This document shows, in pieces, positions 11,227-19,683 of a stretch of 64,000 nucleotides of DNA. The notes under the pieces were generated by a model that saw nothing but the letters and a program-made list of their open reading frames with translations, did no database searches and was not told the DNA's origin. How positions within the stretch are numbered: position 1 is the first letter of the stretch; the number at the start of each line of letters is the position of its first letter. This DNA is from Faucicola mancuniensis (lineage in GTDB: Bacteria > Pseudomonadota > Gammaproteobacteria > Pseudomonadales > Moraxellaceae): contig NZ_CP171363.1 in NCBI RefSeq assembly GCF_046523945.1, positions 1,674,001 to 1,738,000 of the forward strand. Direction: 5' to 3'. A program made the translations under genes and the position numbers.

Positions 11227-12192
11227 ATGACCGTGGTTGATGTAATTTCAATATTGGTTGCAATCGGTGCATTGCTTGCGATGTTTTGGGGTGCTTATAC
11301 GTTATTTTTTACCATGAAACAAGCCAAAAATGCAGGCAATCAGTCCAATTTATTAGATGAAAATGTGGGCGATAAAAATGGTGTACCGATTTTGCCACGC
11401 CATCAGCGACCTGAATATAGCGAGTTTCAAGCTGAAACGGACGAAGCCGAGCAGTATGATGAGCATAATACCAAAGTTTTGTCCGCAGAAAATACCACAT
11501 TGGCACAGTCTGAAAACGTGCAAACCGAACAGGTAAAAACGCCCCATTCGGACACCATGCAAATGTCTGAAAACAACCTTTCTACAACGTCAACAACCAA
11601 TGATGGCGAAGATGCCTTTCGTGCTTTGGCAAATGCGACAGAAACCATCACCCCAACGGTGCAAACTTTTGACGAACGCAAACTCAAAAAAGAAGGCTTT
11701 AGCGATAACAGCCCAATTTTGGACAATCATATCCAAGCTCAAGTGGACAATGACCAAAACAGCCCATTGAATAATGCCGTACAAAATTTGAACATTACCT
11801 TGTTTCCCAATGAACAAATGAGCCGTATCGCAGGGCGTGATTTGTTAAAATTATTTGACAAATATGGCTTAAAATTTGGGGCGATGAATATGTTTCATCG
11901 TTATGACAACAAAGATGGCACAGGTATGCTGTGGTTTAGCGTGATGATGGTAACAGAAGACGGTATTTTGCCATTTGATTTAAACAAATTGCCTATGCAA
12001 TACGTCAAAGGTCTGGTGATGTTTGTGGCGTTGCCACACCCAGAAGCGAATCGTGGTTTTGACAGCATGATGAGCGTGGCAGGGCTGTTGGCACAAGACT
12101 TGCAGGCGAGCCTATATGATGAAACAGGCAATCCACTTAGCAAAGAAGTGGTCAATGAAATGCGAGAAATTGCCATTAACTTTGGTAAATAA
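11227..12192 (+). CDS. zipA: Cell division protein ZipA
   Basis: A 321-aa inner-membrane protein that tethers FtsZ to the membrane at the septum. It has the ZipA plan: an N-terminal anchor (about residues 5-29), a long acidic, Ser/Thr/Gln-rich linker (about 35-180), and a C-terminal FtsZ-binding domain (about 185-321; FDKYGLKFGAMNMFHRY, GMLWFSVMMV, MFVALPHPE). A GAAAGGA site lies shortly before ATG 11227. The smc-zipA-ligA order supports the call. The 150-base gap after smc suggests its own promoter, but I could not place one with confidence. Confidence 0.93.
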   Translation: MTVVDVISILVAIGALLAMFWGAYTLFFTMKQAKNAGNQSNLLDENVGDKNGVPILPRHQRPEYSEFQAETDEAEQYDEHNTKVLSAENTTLAQSENVQTEQVKTPHSDTMQMSENNLSTTSTTNDGEDAFRALANATETITPTVQTFDERKLKKEGFSDNSPILDNHIQAQVDNDQNSPLNNAVQNLNITLFPNEQMSRIAGRDLLKLFDKYGLKFGAMNMFHRYDNKDGTGMLWFSVMMVTEDGILPFDLNKLPMQYVKGLVMFVALPHPEANRGFDSMMSVAGLLAQDLQASLYDETGNPLSKEVVNEMREIAINFGK

Positions 12193-12206
12193 TGGATAAT
12201 ATTGCG

Positions 12207-12238
12207 AAAAAGCTAAGTGAAAACTTGGCTTTTTTTTA
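12207..12238 (+). terminator. Terminator after zipA
   Basis: AAAAAGCTAAGT and ACTTGGCTTTTT form a stem with one mismatch or wobble, followed by a T-run, 15 bases after the zipA stop. It separates zipA from ligA. Confidence 0.8.
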
Positions 12239-12300
12239 GCAATCAATAAAAATCAATTCAATTTATTTAAATAAAAAATTAAAAAACCCTGAGAAAAACT

Positions 12301-14319
12301 ATGTCAAATACCGAACAAAATTCAATCATTCAACAAATGCGAAAATTGATTAATCAATTAAAACAGCATAATCACGCCTATTATGTGCTTGATAATCCAA
12401 TTTTGCAAGATAGCGAATACGACCAATTACGTTTGCAACTCATTGATTTAGAACAACAATATCCAAATTTAATCCAAGCCGATAGTCCGATTAACACAGT
12501 TGGTGATAAACCGTTGCCATTTTTTACCCAAATTACCCATACCATTCCCATGTTATCATTGGGGAATTTGTTTAATTTTGACGATTTGCAAAATTTTATG
12601 CGAAGAGTAAACGACCGTTTAGCGGTTAATCAACAAAATCCCGAATACGAAGTTGAGCTAAAATTGGACGGTTTGGCGGTGTCAATTATCTATGAACATG
12701 GTAAATTTGTGCAAGCGGTTACTCGTGGCGATGGGCAAACAGGCGAAGATATTAGCCAAAATGTGAAAACTATTCGCAACTTACCGTTGGTGCTAGACGT
12801 GGATATTGAGCGATTGGAAGTGCGTGGCGAAGTGCTAATGCCAAAGGCAGGTTTTGCCAAATTAAACCGAGAAGCCGAAAGTCGTGGCGAAAAAACTTTT
12901 GCCAATCCACGCAACGCCGCCGCAGGCAGTTTACGCCAACTTGATCCAACGATTGCCAAAAATCGTCCGTTGGCGTTTTATGCCTATTCGGTTAATCAAG
13001 GCTTGCCAAGCACGATTACGACACAATTTGACGCTTTAATATGGCTAAACAATCTTGGTTTTACCATTAGCGATATTAAACTTGTCAAAACCGCCCAAGA
13101 ATTGCAAGATTATTATCTGTCTGTCATTGAAAAACGCCCTAATTTACCGTTTGAAATTGACGGCACGGTGGTAAAAGTCAATGATTTGGCATTGCAAGAA
13201 CAACTTGGCTTTTTGAGCCGAGAGCCACGTTGGGCGACTGCGTACAAATTCCCTGCCGAAACGGTGATGACACGCCTAAATGCGATAGAATGGCAAGTCG
13301 GACGTACAGGGCAACTGACCCCTGTCGGCAAACTTGAGCCTGTCAATGTCGGTGGCGTAACCGTGAGCAACGTAACTTTGCACAACATTGGTGAGATTCA
13401 TCGCCTTGATATTCGGGCGGGAGATATGGTGAGCGTCCATCGGGCAGGCGATGTTATTCCAAAAGTTACTCGTGTGTGGCTGGACGAACGCCCAAGCGAT
13501 ACCCAAATAGTTGTATTGCCGAACACTTGTCCTGTCTGTGATTCGCCTGTAGTGTTGCCTGAGGGCGAAGCGTTGGCACGCTGTACAGGCGGACTGTTTT
13601 GCCCTGCACAACAGCAAGAAGCGTTAATCCATTTTGTCAGCCGAAAAGCGATGGATATTGACGGTTTGGGTGAGCGTTGGTTGATTAGTTTTCACGAACA
13701 TGGGCTTGTCAAAAATGTGGCGGATATTTATGATTTAAAAAATCATCAACAAGTTTTGATAAATTTGGAAAAATTGGGTGAAAAATCGGTAGAAAATCTG
13801 CTAAACGCCATTGAAAAAAGCAAAAATACCACGTTACCACGCTTTATCTATGCGTTGGGCATTCGTGGGGTGGGCGAGAGTACCGCTTTAAACTTGGCAA
13901 CGCAATTTGGCGAGCTTGAGCCGTTGATGAAAGCGAGTATTAAAGAATTGCAACAAACGCCTGATGTGGGTGAGATTACGGCGGATTTGATTTTTGAGTT
14001 TTTCCGAGCCGAGTATAATGTGGAAGTGATTGAACGCTTAATAAAAGCAGGCATAAGTTGGGAAAAAGTCAGTCAAGAACCTATCGGCAATCAACCGCTA
14101 AAAGGGCAAAGTTGGGTGATTACAGGCACGCTTACGAGCATGGGGCGAGATGAAGCCAAAGCCAAGTTGCAAGCGTTAGGGGCGAAAGTGTCTGGTAGCG
14201 TGTCGGCAAAAACAACGGCACTGTTGGCAGGGGAAAAAGCAGGGAGTAAACTTGCCAATGCCGAAAAATTGGGCGTGAAAGTAGTGACGGAAGATGAATT
14301 TCTGAAAATCTTGGAGTGA
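12301..14319 (+). CDS. ligA: NAD-dependent DNA ligase
   Basis: A 672-aa protein of typical LigA length. It seals nicks in replication and repair, using NAD to adenylate itself. The adenylated lysine is Lys121 in ELKLDGLAVS. There is an OB fold, a four-cysteine zinc finger (CPVC...CTGGLFC), helix-hairpin-helix repeats (GIRGVGESTALNLA, TPDVGEITADLI) and a C-terminal BRCT domain from about residue 595 (LKGQSWVITGTLTSMGRDEA). ATG 12301 follows a GAGAAAAACT leader with a weak Shine-Dalgarno. Confidence 0.97.
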   Translation: MSNTEQNSIIQQMRKLINQLKQHNHAYYVLDNPILQDSEYDQLRLQLIDLEQQYPNLIQADSPINTVGDKPLPFFTQITHTIPMLSLGNLFNFDDLQNFMRRVNDRLAVNQQNPEYEVELKLDGLAVSIIYEHGKFVQAVTRGDGQTGEDISQNVKTIRNLPLVLDVDIERLEVRGEVLMPKAGFAKLNREAESRGEKTFANPRNAAAGSLRQLDPTIAKNRPLAFYAYSVNQGLPSTITTQFDALIWLNNLGFTISDIKLVKTAQELQDYYLSVIEKRPNLPFEIDGTVVKVNDLALQEQLGFLSREPRWATAYKFPAETVMTRLNAIEWQVGRTGQLTPVGKLEPVNVGGVTVSNVTLHNIGEIHRLDIRAGDMVSVHRAGDVIPKVTRVWLDERPSDTQIVVLPNTCPVCDSPVVLPEGEALARCTGGLFCPAQQQEALIHFVSRKAMDIDGLGERWLISFHEHGLVKNVADIYDLKNHQQVLINLEKLGEKSVENLLNAIEKSKNTTLPRFIYALGIRGVGESTALNLATQFGELEPLMKASIKELQQTPDVGEITADLIFEFFRAEYNVEVIERLIKAGISWEKVSQEPIGNQPLKGQSWVITGTLTSMGRDEAKAKLQALGAKVSGSVSAKTTALLAGEKAGSKLANAEKLGVKVVTEDEFLKILE

Positions 14320-14327
14320 GTATGAGT

Positions 14328-14446
14328 AATAGTAGCTATCTCTACTATTTGTGATGTTCAAAAGTGGGGATAGCTTATGAAAATATATTTCCTAAATGGT
14401 AATTTAAAGTTCACTAGTTTTTATAGTAGGAACTATTCCCTACTAT
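14328..14446. repeat. Pair of hairpins sharing AGTAG/CTACT arms
   Basis: In the 400-bp gap after ligA, AATAGTAG...CTACTATT (14328-14349) is followed 73 bases later by ATAGTAGG...CCTACTAT (14423-14446). The two palindromes share an ATAGTAG core. Neither is followed by a T-run, so they are not ordinary terminators. Confidence 0.5.
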
Positions 14447-14475
14447 TCATATCTTCAATGTACAATAATACGTAA

Positions 14476-14583
14476 GATATCCTAGCGTTATTTCCACTTA
14501 AAATAGGACTAATCGCCCTAACTGCTACAACCGCATTAAGCCTAACCGCTTGCACCACTGAAAGCTATCCACACCAAAAATAA
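14476..14583 (+). pseudogene. Lipoprotein gene remnant that lost its start
   Basis: One frame reads as the end of a lipoprotein signal peptide, GLIALTATTALSLTAC, with LTAC as lipobox, then seven to eight residues and a TAA at 14581. No ATG, GTG or TTG precedes the signal in frame before a stop at about 14473. The mature part is only about nine residues. It is followed by an intact intrinsic terminator, which suggests it was once an expressed gene. Probably a relic. Confidence 0.45.
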
Positions 14584-14602
14584 TATTGGCTAGGATTAAA
14601 AA

Positions 14603-14631
14603 AACCAAACTTGTTGAAGTTTGGTTTTTTT
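14603..14631 (+). terminator. Intrinsic terminator
   Basis: A perfect 10-bp stem AACCAAACTT / AAGTTTGGTT with a GTTG loop and a T-run, following the lipoprotein remnant. Confidence 0.85.
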
Positions 14632-14685
14632 GTGTCTATCCATTTTGCATTTGGTAAAGGTGTATTTGATAAAAGCTAGGCAATA

Positions 14686-14719
14686 AAAAACCCTTTGTCG
14701 TTTAACAAAGGGTTTTTGT
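14686..14719. terminator. Bidirectional terminator beside tRNA-Lys
   Basis: AAAAACCCTTTGT pairs with ACAAAGGGTTTTT. It lies immediately past the 3' end of the minus-strand tRNA-Lys and so terminates that tRNA. The A- and T-runs make it usable in both directions. Confidence 0.8.
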
Positions 14720-14722
14720 ATA

Positions 14723-14798
14723 TGGTGGATCGTCCGCGACTCGAACGCGGGACCAACGGATTAAAAGTCCGCTGCTCTACCAACTGAGCTAACGATCC
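14723..14798 (-). tRNA. tRNA-Lys (UUU)
   Basis: A 76-base cloverleaf read on the minus strand. The acceptor GGATCGT pairs with ACGATCC, and CCA is encoded. The anticodon loop CTTTTAA gives UUU. The D and T arms closely resemble E. coli tRNA-Lys. Confidence 0.95.
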
Positions 14799-14861
14799 AA
14801 TGACGGCATATTATACGGATTTTTTTGGGATTTGCAAGTGTTTTTTGAAAAATTTTAACAT

Positions 14862-14935
14862 TTAAACGATTTTATTAAACGGATTGATAATTTTAACAGG
14901 CATACCGTCAAAATCTGCTATATTGCGAGTAATCT
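14862..14935 (-). pseudogene. C-terminal stub of a VapC (PIN-domain) toxin
   Basis: Directly after the antitoxin stop, the next frame reads KITRNIADFDGMPVKIINPF and a few more residues to a stop at 14862. This is the classic C-terminus of FitB/VapC PIN ribonucleases (TRNxxDFxGxxxxxINPF). The rest of the toxin, including three of the usual acidic catalytic residues, is missing. No start codon is present. The stub is most simply explained by an internal deletion that removed about 100 codons of vapC. Confidence 0.65.
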
Positions 14936-15163
14936 TTAAGCAAAAATGTCATCAAAAGATTGAACACAGGGTGGCATTTCTGGTAAATCAATATCAGCAA
15001 CATCAACGTCATCATACGCCATAATCATTTCGTATAAAGTAGGCTCTTTGATTGCTTTTGCAATAACTTGCCCATTATTAGCAAATTGTACGGTTTGTCC
15101 GTGTTGCACTTGCATGATTTGTTCAGCAATATTAGGCGGTAATAGGCTTAATTCAATTAACAT
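14936..15163 (-). CDS. VapB/Phd-like antitoxin, now without its toxin
   Basis: A 75-aa protein. The N-terminal half (HGQTVQFANNGQVIAKAI) is a short antitoxin DNA-binding type module. The C-terminal half is acidic (YDDVDVADIDLPEMPP), as in antitoxin segments that wrap a toxin. ATG 15163 has AGGA seven bases upstream; longer in-frame starts have no ribosome site. The gene is followed at once by a VapC stub, which supports the type II toxin-antitoxin assignment. With no intact toxin it may still autorepress or neutralise a related VapC encoded elsewhere. Confidence 0.65.
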   Translation of the reverse strand: MLIELSLLPPNIAEQIMQVQHGQTVQFANNGQVIAKAIKEPTLYEMIMAYDDVDVADIDLPEMPPCVQSFDDIFA

Positions 15164-15220
15164 TTTTTTGTCCTTTTTTATTTTTGACAATTTTATTTTA
15201 ACATTTAAACACCAAAAAAT

Positions 15221-15246
15221 AAAACCCAACTTTGACATTGGGTTTT
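15221..15246. terminator. Bidirectional terminator beside macB
   Basis: AAAACCCAA and TTGGGTTTT enclose eight bases. The element lies 27 bases past the macB stop and upstream of the antitoxin gene. Confidence 0.75.
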
Positions 15247-15273
15247 ATTTAAGAAGTGGTAAAAATTGTAAAA

Positions 15274-17250
15274 TTATTCCCCACCACTTAACGCATCTAC
15301 AGGGTTTAATCGTGCGGCATTACGAGCAGGAATAAAACCAAAAATCACACCAATTAACGTTGAGCAAATTACCGCCGATACAATGGACGTGGTGGAATAA
15401 ATCACTTGGAAATTGCCCCCTGCAAAGCTATTAATCGCATAACCAATCGCAAACGCTAGGCACAAGCCCAACACACCGCCTAAAATACACACCAAAATCG
15501 CTTCAATCAAAAATTGTTGCAAAATATCACTCTGTCTAGCACCGACCGCCATACGCACGCCGATTTCGCTAGTACGCTCCGTTACCGAAACTAGCATGAT
15601 ATTCATCACGCCAATACCGCCTACAATCAGCGAGATAATCGCAATTGATGAAATGAGTAACGTCATCGTGCTAGTGGTGGATTCAATGGTTTGGCGGATT
15701 GAGTCCGAGTTTTGCACCCTAAAATCATCTGTGCCGTGGCGTTGTTCAATTAAATCGGTTACTGCAGCTTCGGCGGCACTGGTAGAAATGCTGTCTTTAA
15801 TTAACACGACAAACGCATCAACATTATCTTTACCGAGCATTTTTCGCATCACGGTAGAATAGGGCATATATAGCGTTGGCGTGTCCGAGCTTGGGCTAAA
15901 GGCTTGGTCGCTTTTTTGTAAAACACCAACCACACGAGCAGGAATACTGCCGACTAAAATCACTTCACCGAGCGGATTTTCGCCATTTGGAAAGTAGGAT
16001 TTGACCGCATTATCATCAAGAATAATGTCTTGGGTCATGTTTTTGATGTCATCATTGCTAAAGTTTTGTCCGCTTTTTATTTTTTGACCTGTAACCGCAA
16101 AATAACCGCTACCCACGCCACTCACGTTAGCGGAAACTTCGGTGTTTTTGTAGCGAGAAGTTACCGATGTGCCGACTTGTGGGCTAACGCTTTCTACATA
16201 GGGCTGTTCGGCAACGGCATTGGCATCATCATCGGTTAAATTGTTGTCGTGGTATCTTCGTCTTGGGTCGCCAAAACGGTAGCCATCACGCACGGTTAGC
16301 GTATTTGTACCAAGCGAGCTGATGTCGGATAGGATTTTTTGTTGTGAGCCTTGCCCCAAACCAACCACCGACACCACAGATGCAATACCGATAATAATGC
16401 CGAGCATGGTCAAAAGCGTTCGCATTTTGTGGGCTTTCATTGCCAATAATGACATTTTGAAGGCTTCTTGCAAACGGTCTAAAAAGGCGGTGATTCCGAC
16501 TTTTTTGGGGAATGTGATTTTTTCGCTTTGTTGGCTTTTATCAAATTCGTGTTCGGTGTAATAATCTTTTAAAATATAACCGTCTTTGATTTCAATCACA
16601 CGTTCGGCTTGGGCGGCGATACTTGGGTCGTGCGTTACCATGATAATGGTATGCCCTTTGGCGTTCAAATTTCGCAAAATTGCCATAACGTCTTTACCAG
16701 ACTTACTATCTAACGCCCCTGTCGGTTCGTCTGCCAAAATCACATCACCGCCATTCATCAAGGCACGTGCGATAGACACACGCTGTTGTTGTCCGCCTGA
16801 TAGTTGGGTAGGGCGGTTTTGGGTTTTTTCGGCTAAGCCCAAATCTGTCAATAATTGTTTGGCTCTTTTGTCCCGTTCGGCAATCGGCATACCTGCATAA
16901 ACCGCAGGTACGGCAACGTTGGCTTGGGCGTTGATGTCGCCAAGTAGGTGATAACGCTGAAAAATAAAGCCAAAATGCTCTCGGCGAAGTTTGGCAAGTT
17001 CGTCTGGGGTGAGTTGGTCCACAGGCTTGCCGTAGATTTTGTAGCTACCTGCTGACGCTTGGTCAAGACAGCCCAAAATATTCATTAAGGTGGATTTGCC
17101 AGAGCCAGATTGACCGATAATAGCGACCATTTCGCCTTCGTAAATCGTCAAGTCAATGCCGTGCAAAACTCGCACTTTTTCTTCGCCCGCAGGAAATTCT
17201 CGGATAAGTCCGCTGACTTCCATGATTGGTTTTTTTTGTGTTGTATTCAT
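15274..17250 (-). CDS. macB: MacB macrolide/peptide export ABC transporter
   Basis: A 658-aa ATPase-permease. The N-terminal ABC domain has Walker A GQSGSGKST (46-54), signature LSGGQQQR and Walker B VILADEPTGALD. One membrane span (about 275-300) precedes a large periplasmic domain. Three more spans lie near the C-terminus (LLISSIAIISLIVGGIGVM and following). MacB works as a dimer with MacA and an outer-membrane TolC protein, not encoded here. It exports macrolides and, in other species, enterotoxins or siderophores. It starts 22 bases after macA in the same operon. The substrate in this organism is unknown. Confidence 0.93.
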   Translation of the reverse strand: MNTTQKKPIMEVSGLIREFPAGEEKVRVLHGIDLTIYEGEMVAIIGQSGSGKSTLMNILGCLDQASAGSYKIYGKPVDQLTPDELAKLRREHFGFIFQRYHLLGDINAQANVAVPAVYAGMPIAERDKRAKQLLTDLGLAEKTQNRPTQLSGGQQQRVSIARALMNGGDVILADEPTGALDSKSGKDVMAILRNLNAKGHTIIMVTHDPSIAAQAERVIEIKDGYILKDYYTEHEFDKSQQSEKITFPKKVGITAFLDRLQEAFKMSLLAMKAHKMRTLLTMLGIIIGIASVVSVVGLGQGSQQKILSDISSLGTNTLTVRDGYRFGDPRRRYHDNNLTDDDANAVAEQPYVESVSPQVGTSVTSRYKNTEVSANVSGVGSGYFAVTGQKIKSGQNFSNDDIKNMTQDIILDDNAVKSYFPNGENPLGEVILVGSIPARVVGVLQKSDQAFSPSSDTPTLYMPYSTVMRKMLGKDNVDAFVVLIKDSISTSAAEAAVTDLIEQRHGTDDFRVQNSDSIRQTIESTTSTMTLLISSIAIISLIVGGIGVMNIMLVSVTERTSEIGVRMAVGARQSDILQQFLIEAILVCILGGVLGLCLAFAIGYAINSFAGGNFQVIYSTTSIVSAVICSTLIGVIFGFIPARNAARLNPVDALSGGE

Positions 17251-17272
17251 TAAATGGGTTTTCTCAATCTAT

Positions 17273-18556
17273 TTAAAAAACTACATCATCATTAGGAGCT
17301 GCTTTTGATGAATCACTAATCACCACTTCTTGTCCTTCAGACACACCGCTAACAATTTGCGTGGTTACACGGTTGGTAATACCAACTTTAACCGCTTGTT
17401 GTTTGGTTGAGCCGTCCGCTTGTACCACTTGTACATAATTACCCAACTTTTTATCATTTTTTACCGCAGCGGCTGGCACTGTTAGCACGTTACTGACTTT
17501 GTCTTGTACGATATAAACTTGAGCTGTCATGTTAATGCGTAGCTGTTTGTCAGGGTTTGGCACGTCAAAATAACCCATATAATAAATCGCCGAATCCGAG
17601 CTTGTGCTATTGGCGGTTGTGCCTGTCGGTGCAGGCTCAATCGCTTGCAAAGTCGCATTGATTTTTTTATCCGAATTGCCAATAATGTTAAAATACACAG
17701 GCAAGCCAGCTTTTAGGTTAATCACGTCCGCTTCAGAGATTTTGGCTTTGACACGCACGGTATTTAGGTCGGCAAGCGTTACAATCGTTGGAGCGGTTTG
17801 GTTAGAGTTCACCGTTTGCCCTTGTTTGGTGGTGATAGAAATCACCGTCCCTGTCATCGGTGCGGTAACTTTGGTGTAGCCAAGATTTTTTTCGGCAGTG
17901 TTCACTTCGGTTTGTGATTTTTTGATGGTTGCTTGGGCGGTGGTGATGTCGGCTTTGCCTGCAGTTAGGTTCGCTTGGGCGGTTTTTATCGCATCTTTGG
18001 CACTTTGCACGCTGGCTTGGGCAGTTTTGACCGCAGTTTGGGCTTTTTCAAGTTCTAATTCTGAAATCGCATTTGTTCCTGCCAATGATTTCATGCGGTT
18101 ATATTCGCTAATCGCCTGTTCTAGGCTGGCTTGTTTGCTTGCCAAATCAGCGTTAGCCGTTTGCAAACTGGCTTCTCTTGTTAAAAGATTGGCTTTGGTG
18201 CTTTCAAGATTTGCTAAACTTTGTTCTAAGGTAGCCTTTTGATTGGTTAAAGTGTTTCGCATGGTAACAGGGTCAATTTGTGCAATCACATCGCCTTTTT
18301 CCACGTCATCGCCCACTTCTACATAAAGATTGGTTACTTCGCCCGACACTTGAGCCCCGACATCTACCGTTTCTTTGGCTTCAATTTTGCCTGATGCCAT
18401 GACGTTTTTTTCAATATCGCCACGCTCTACAGTTGCTGTGATGTAGTTGGGTTGTTGCGGTTTTGGTTTTAAAAAATAATAAGCGACAGCGACAATAGCC
18501 AACAAAATCACAGTTAAAATCGCCCATTTGGTGTATTTTTTTTGACGTGCCTTCAT
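17273..18556 (-). CDS. macA: MacA periplasmic adaptor of the MacAB efflux pump
   Basis: A 427-aa membrane-fusion protein. It has an N-terminal anchor (about 9-29), a biotinyl/lipoyl-like half-motif (VDVGAQVSGEVTNLYVEVGD), a long Ala/Gln/Thr-rich coiled-coil hairpin (about 100-220), and a beta-barrel plus membrane-proximal domain at the C-terminus. It bridges MacB to the outer-membrane channel and stimulates the MacB ATPase. It is the first gene of the macAB operon. Confidence 0.93.
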   Translation of the reverse strand: MKARQKKYTKWAILTVILLAIVAVAYYFLKPKPQQPNYITATVERGDIEKNVMASGKIEAKETVDVGAQVSGEVTNLYVEVGDDVEKGDVIAQIDPVTMRNTLTNQKATLEQSLANLESTKANLLTREASLQTANADLASKQASLEQAISEYNRMKSLAGTNAISELELEKAQTAVKTAQASVQSAKDAIKTAQANLTAGKADITTAQATIKKSQTEVNTAEKNLGYTKVTAPMTGTVISITTKQGQTVNSNQTAPTIVTLADLNTVRVKAKISEADVINLKAGLPVYFNIIGNSDKKINATLQAIEPAPTGTTANSTSSDSAIYYMGYFDVPNPDKQLRINMTAQVYIVQDKVSNVLTVPAAAVKNDKKLGNYVQVVQADGSTKQQAVKVGITNRVTTQIVSGVSEGQEVVISDSSKAAPNDDVVF

Positions 18557-18724
18557 GATACGGTGCCTAACAAAAAATTAAAAGTTATGAGAATTGTAAA
18601 TATGATAAAAAAAAGGAATAACAATTGCCAAATTGATTAAAAAATTTTAACTATTATAACGGATTTTTCTATCAGAAGTTTTGATACTGTGTAAATTTTA
18701 TTGATATTGTTTATCATTTGCAAC

Positions 18725-18746
18725 AAAAAAAGACGTTTTCACGTCC
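18725..18746 (-). terminator. Terminator of the unknown gene at 18787
   Basis: On the minus strand, GACGTGAAAACGTC is followed by seven Ts. The stem is short (five to six bp) but well placed, 40 bases past the stop codon. Confidence 0.6.
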
Positions 18747-18786
18747 ATTTTTGCCATTTTTTTTAACTTTTTTCTAAAAAAAATGA

Positions 18787-19533
18787 TTAATTTTTATTAT
18801 CGTTGGTCGGTTTTGGGGTTGGATTGTCCGCTTCGCTAATCACCAGTTTGTCTGTGCCAAGACTGATGATTTCGGCAATGTTGGCATTGGCTTTTAATAC
18901 CAATTGTTCTTCTGCCAAAAAGCCATGATTGACTTGCACTTTTTTGAGCGTGTCCATAATCATCTGATTTTTTTTGAGCCATCGCCCAATGTCAAGGTAC
19001 AAAATCTCTTCTTTTTGGTGAACCAAATTAATTTTTTGCAAAATCATGCCAAGCGGGTCTTTTTTTAATACTTTGTGAAAAAACCACACCGCCAAACGCA
19101 CGGCTTTGGTTTTAAAATAATTGTCGGTGTGCAATGCCAAAACGTCTGTGTTGCTCAACTGTCCAAACACAAAACGCTGATGATGGCGGTCAAGTTGCAC
19201 ATGAACAAGACTCAAATTCACCGCCAAATTGGCAAAAACACCGTACGTATTGACAGTGGTGTAAAGGCGTAGCCAATTTTCGTGCAAATCCAAATGTAAG
19301 TCCAAAATCGCATCAACATTGTTGGTGACAAAGCGTTCTAGGGCTTGATTTAGCTGGGTTTGATTGGCAGGGACAAAAAATTCTTGTTCAACGGCATTTT
19401 CCAGTTTTTCGTAGCTATTTTGAGAAAATTCGCCCAAATGTTGAATGATTTTAACAGATTTTTGTTGGCTAGTTTGTTGTAATTTTTGTTTTAATTCGTC
19501 AAAAGTTGGCAATTCAAAGGTGGCGGTACGCAT
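18787..19533 (-). CDS. Protein of unknown function, 248 aa
   Basis: I do not recognise a family. The sequence is soluble-looking, with no signal peptide or membrane span. The N-terminal 60 residues are rich in Gln and Lys and probably helical. The middle contains two histidine-rich stretches (LDLHLDLHENW and QLDRHHQRFVF). Residues 195-235 (MIMDTLKKVQVNHGFLAEEQLVL) look like a folded domain, followed by a Pro/Asn-rich tail. ATG 19533 has AAGGA-like bases (AAAAAAGGAAAA) just upstream. It lies alone between macA and the TonB-like gene, and its terminator is visible downstream. Confidence 0.75.
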   Translation of the reverse strand: MRTATFELPTFDELKQKLQQTSQQKSVKIIQHLGEFSQNSYEKLENAVEQEFFVPANQTQLNQALERFVTNNVDAILDLHLDLHENWLRLYTTVNTYGVFANLAVNLSLVHVQLDRHHQRFVFGQLSNTDVLALHTDNYFKTKAVRLAVWFFHKVLKKDPLGMILQKINLVHQKEEILYLDIGRWLKKNQMIMDTLKKVQVNHGFLAEEQLVLKANANIAEIISLGTDKLVISEADNPTPKPTNDNKN

Positions 19534-19683
19534 ATTTTTCCTTTTTTTACATAAGTTTTTGCTATTTTAACAAAAAATTTGGGTTTTTGTATGTGTGATT
19601 TTCACAATAAATTGGTAAATGGGTTTTATTCACGTCAAAAACCTTTTATAATAATAAATTGGTAAAAATTTGCAAATACAGGT

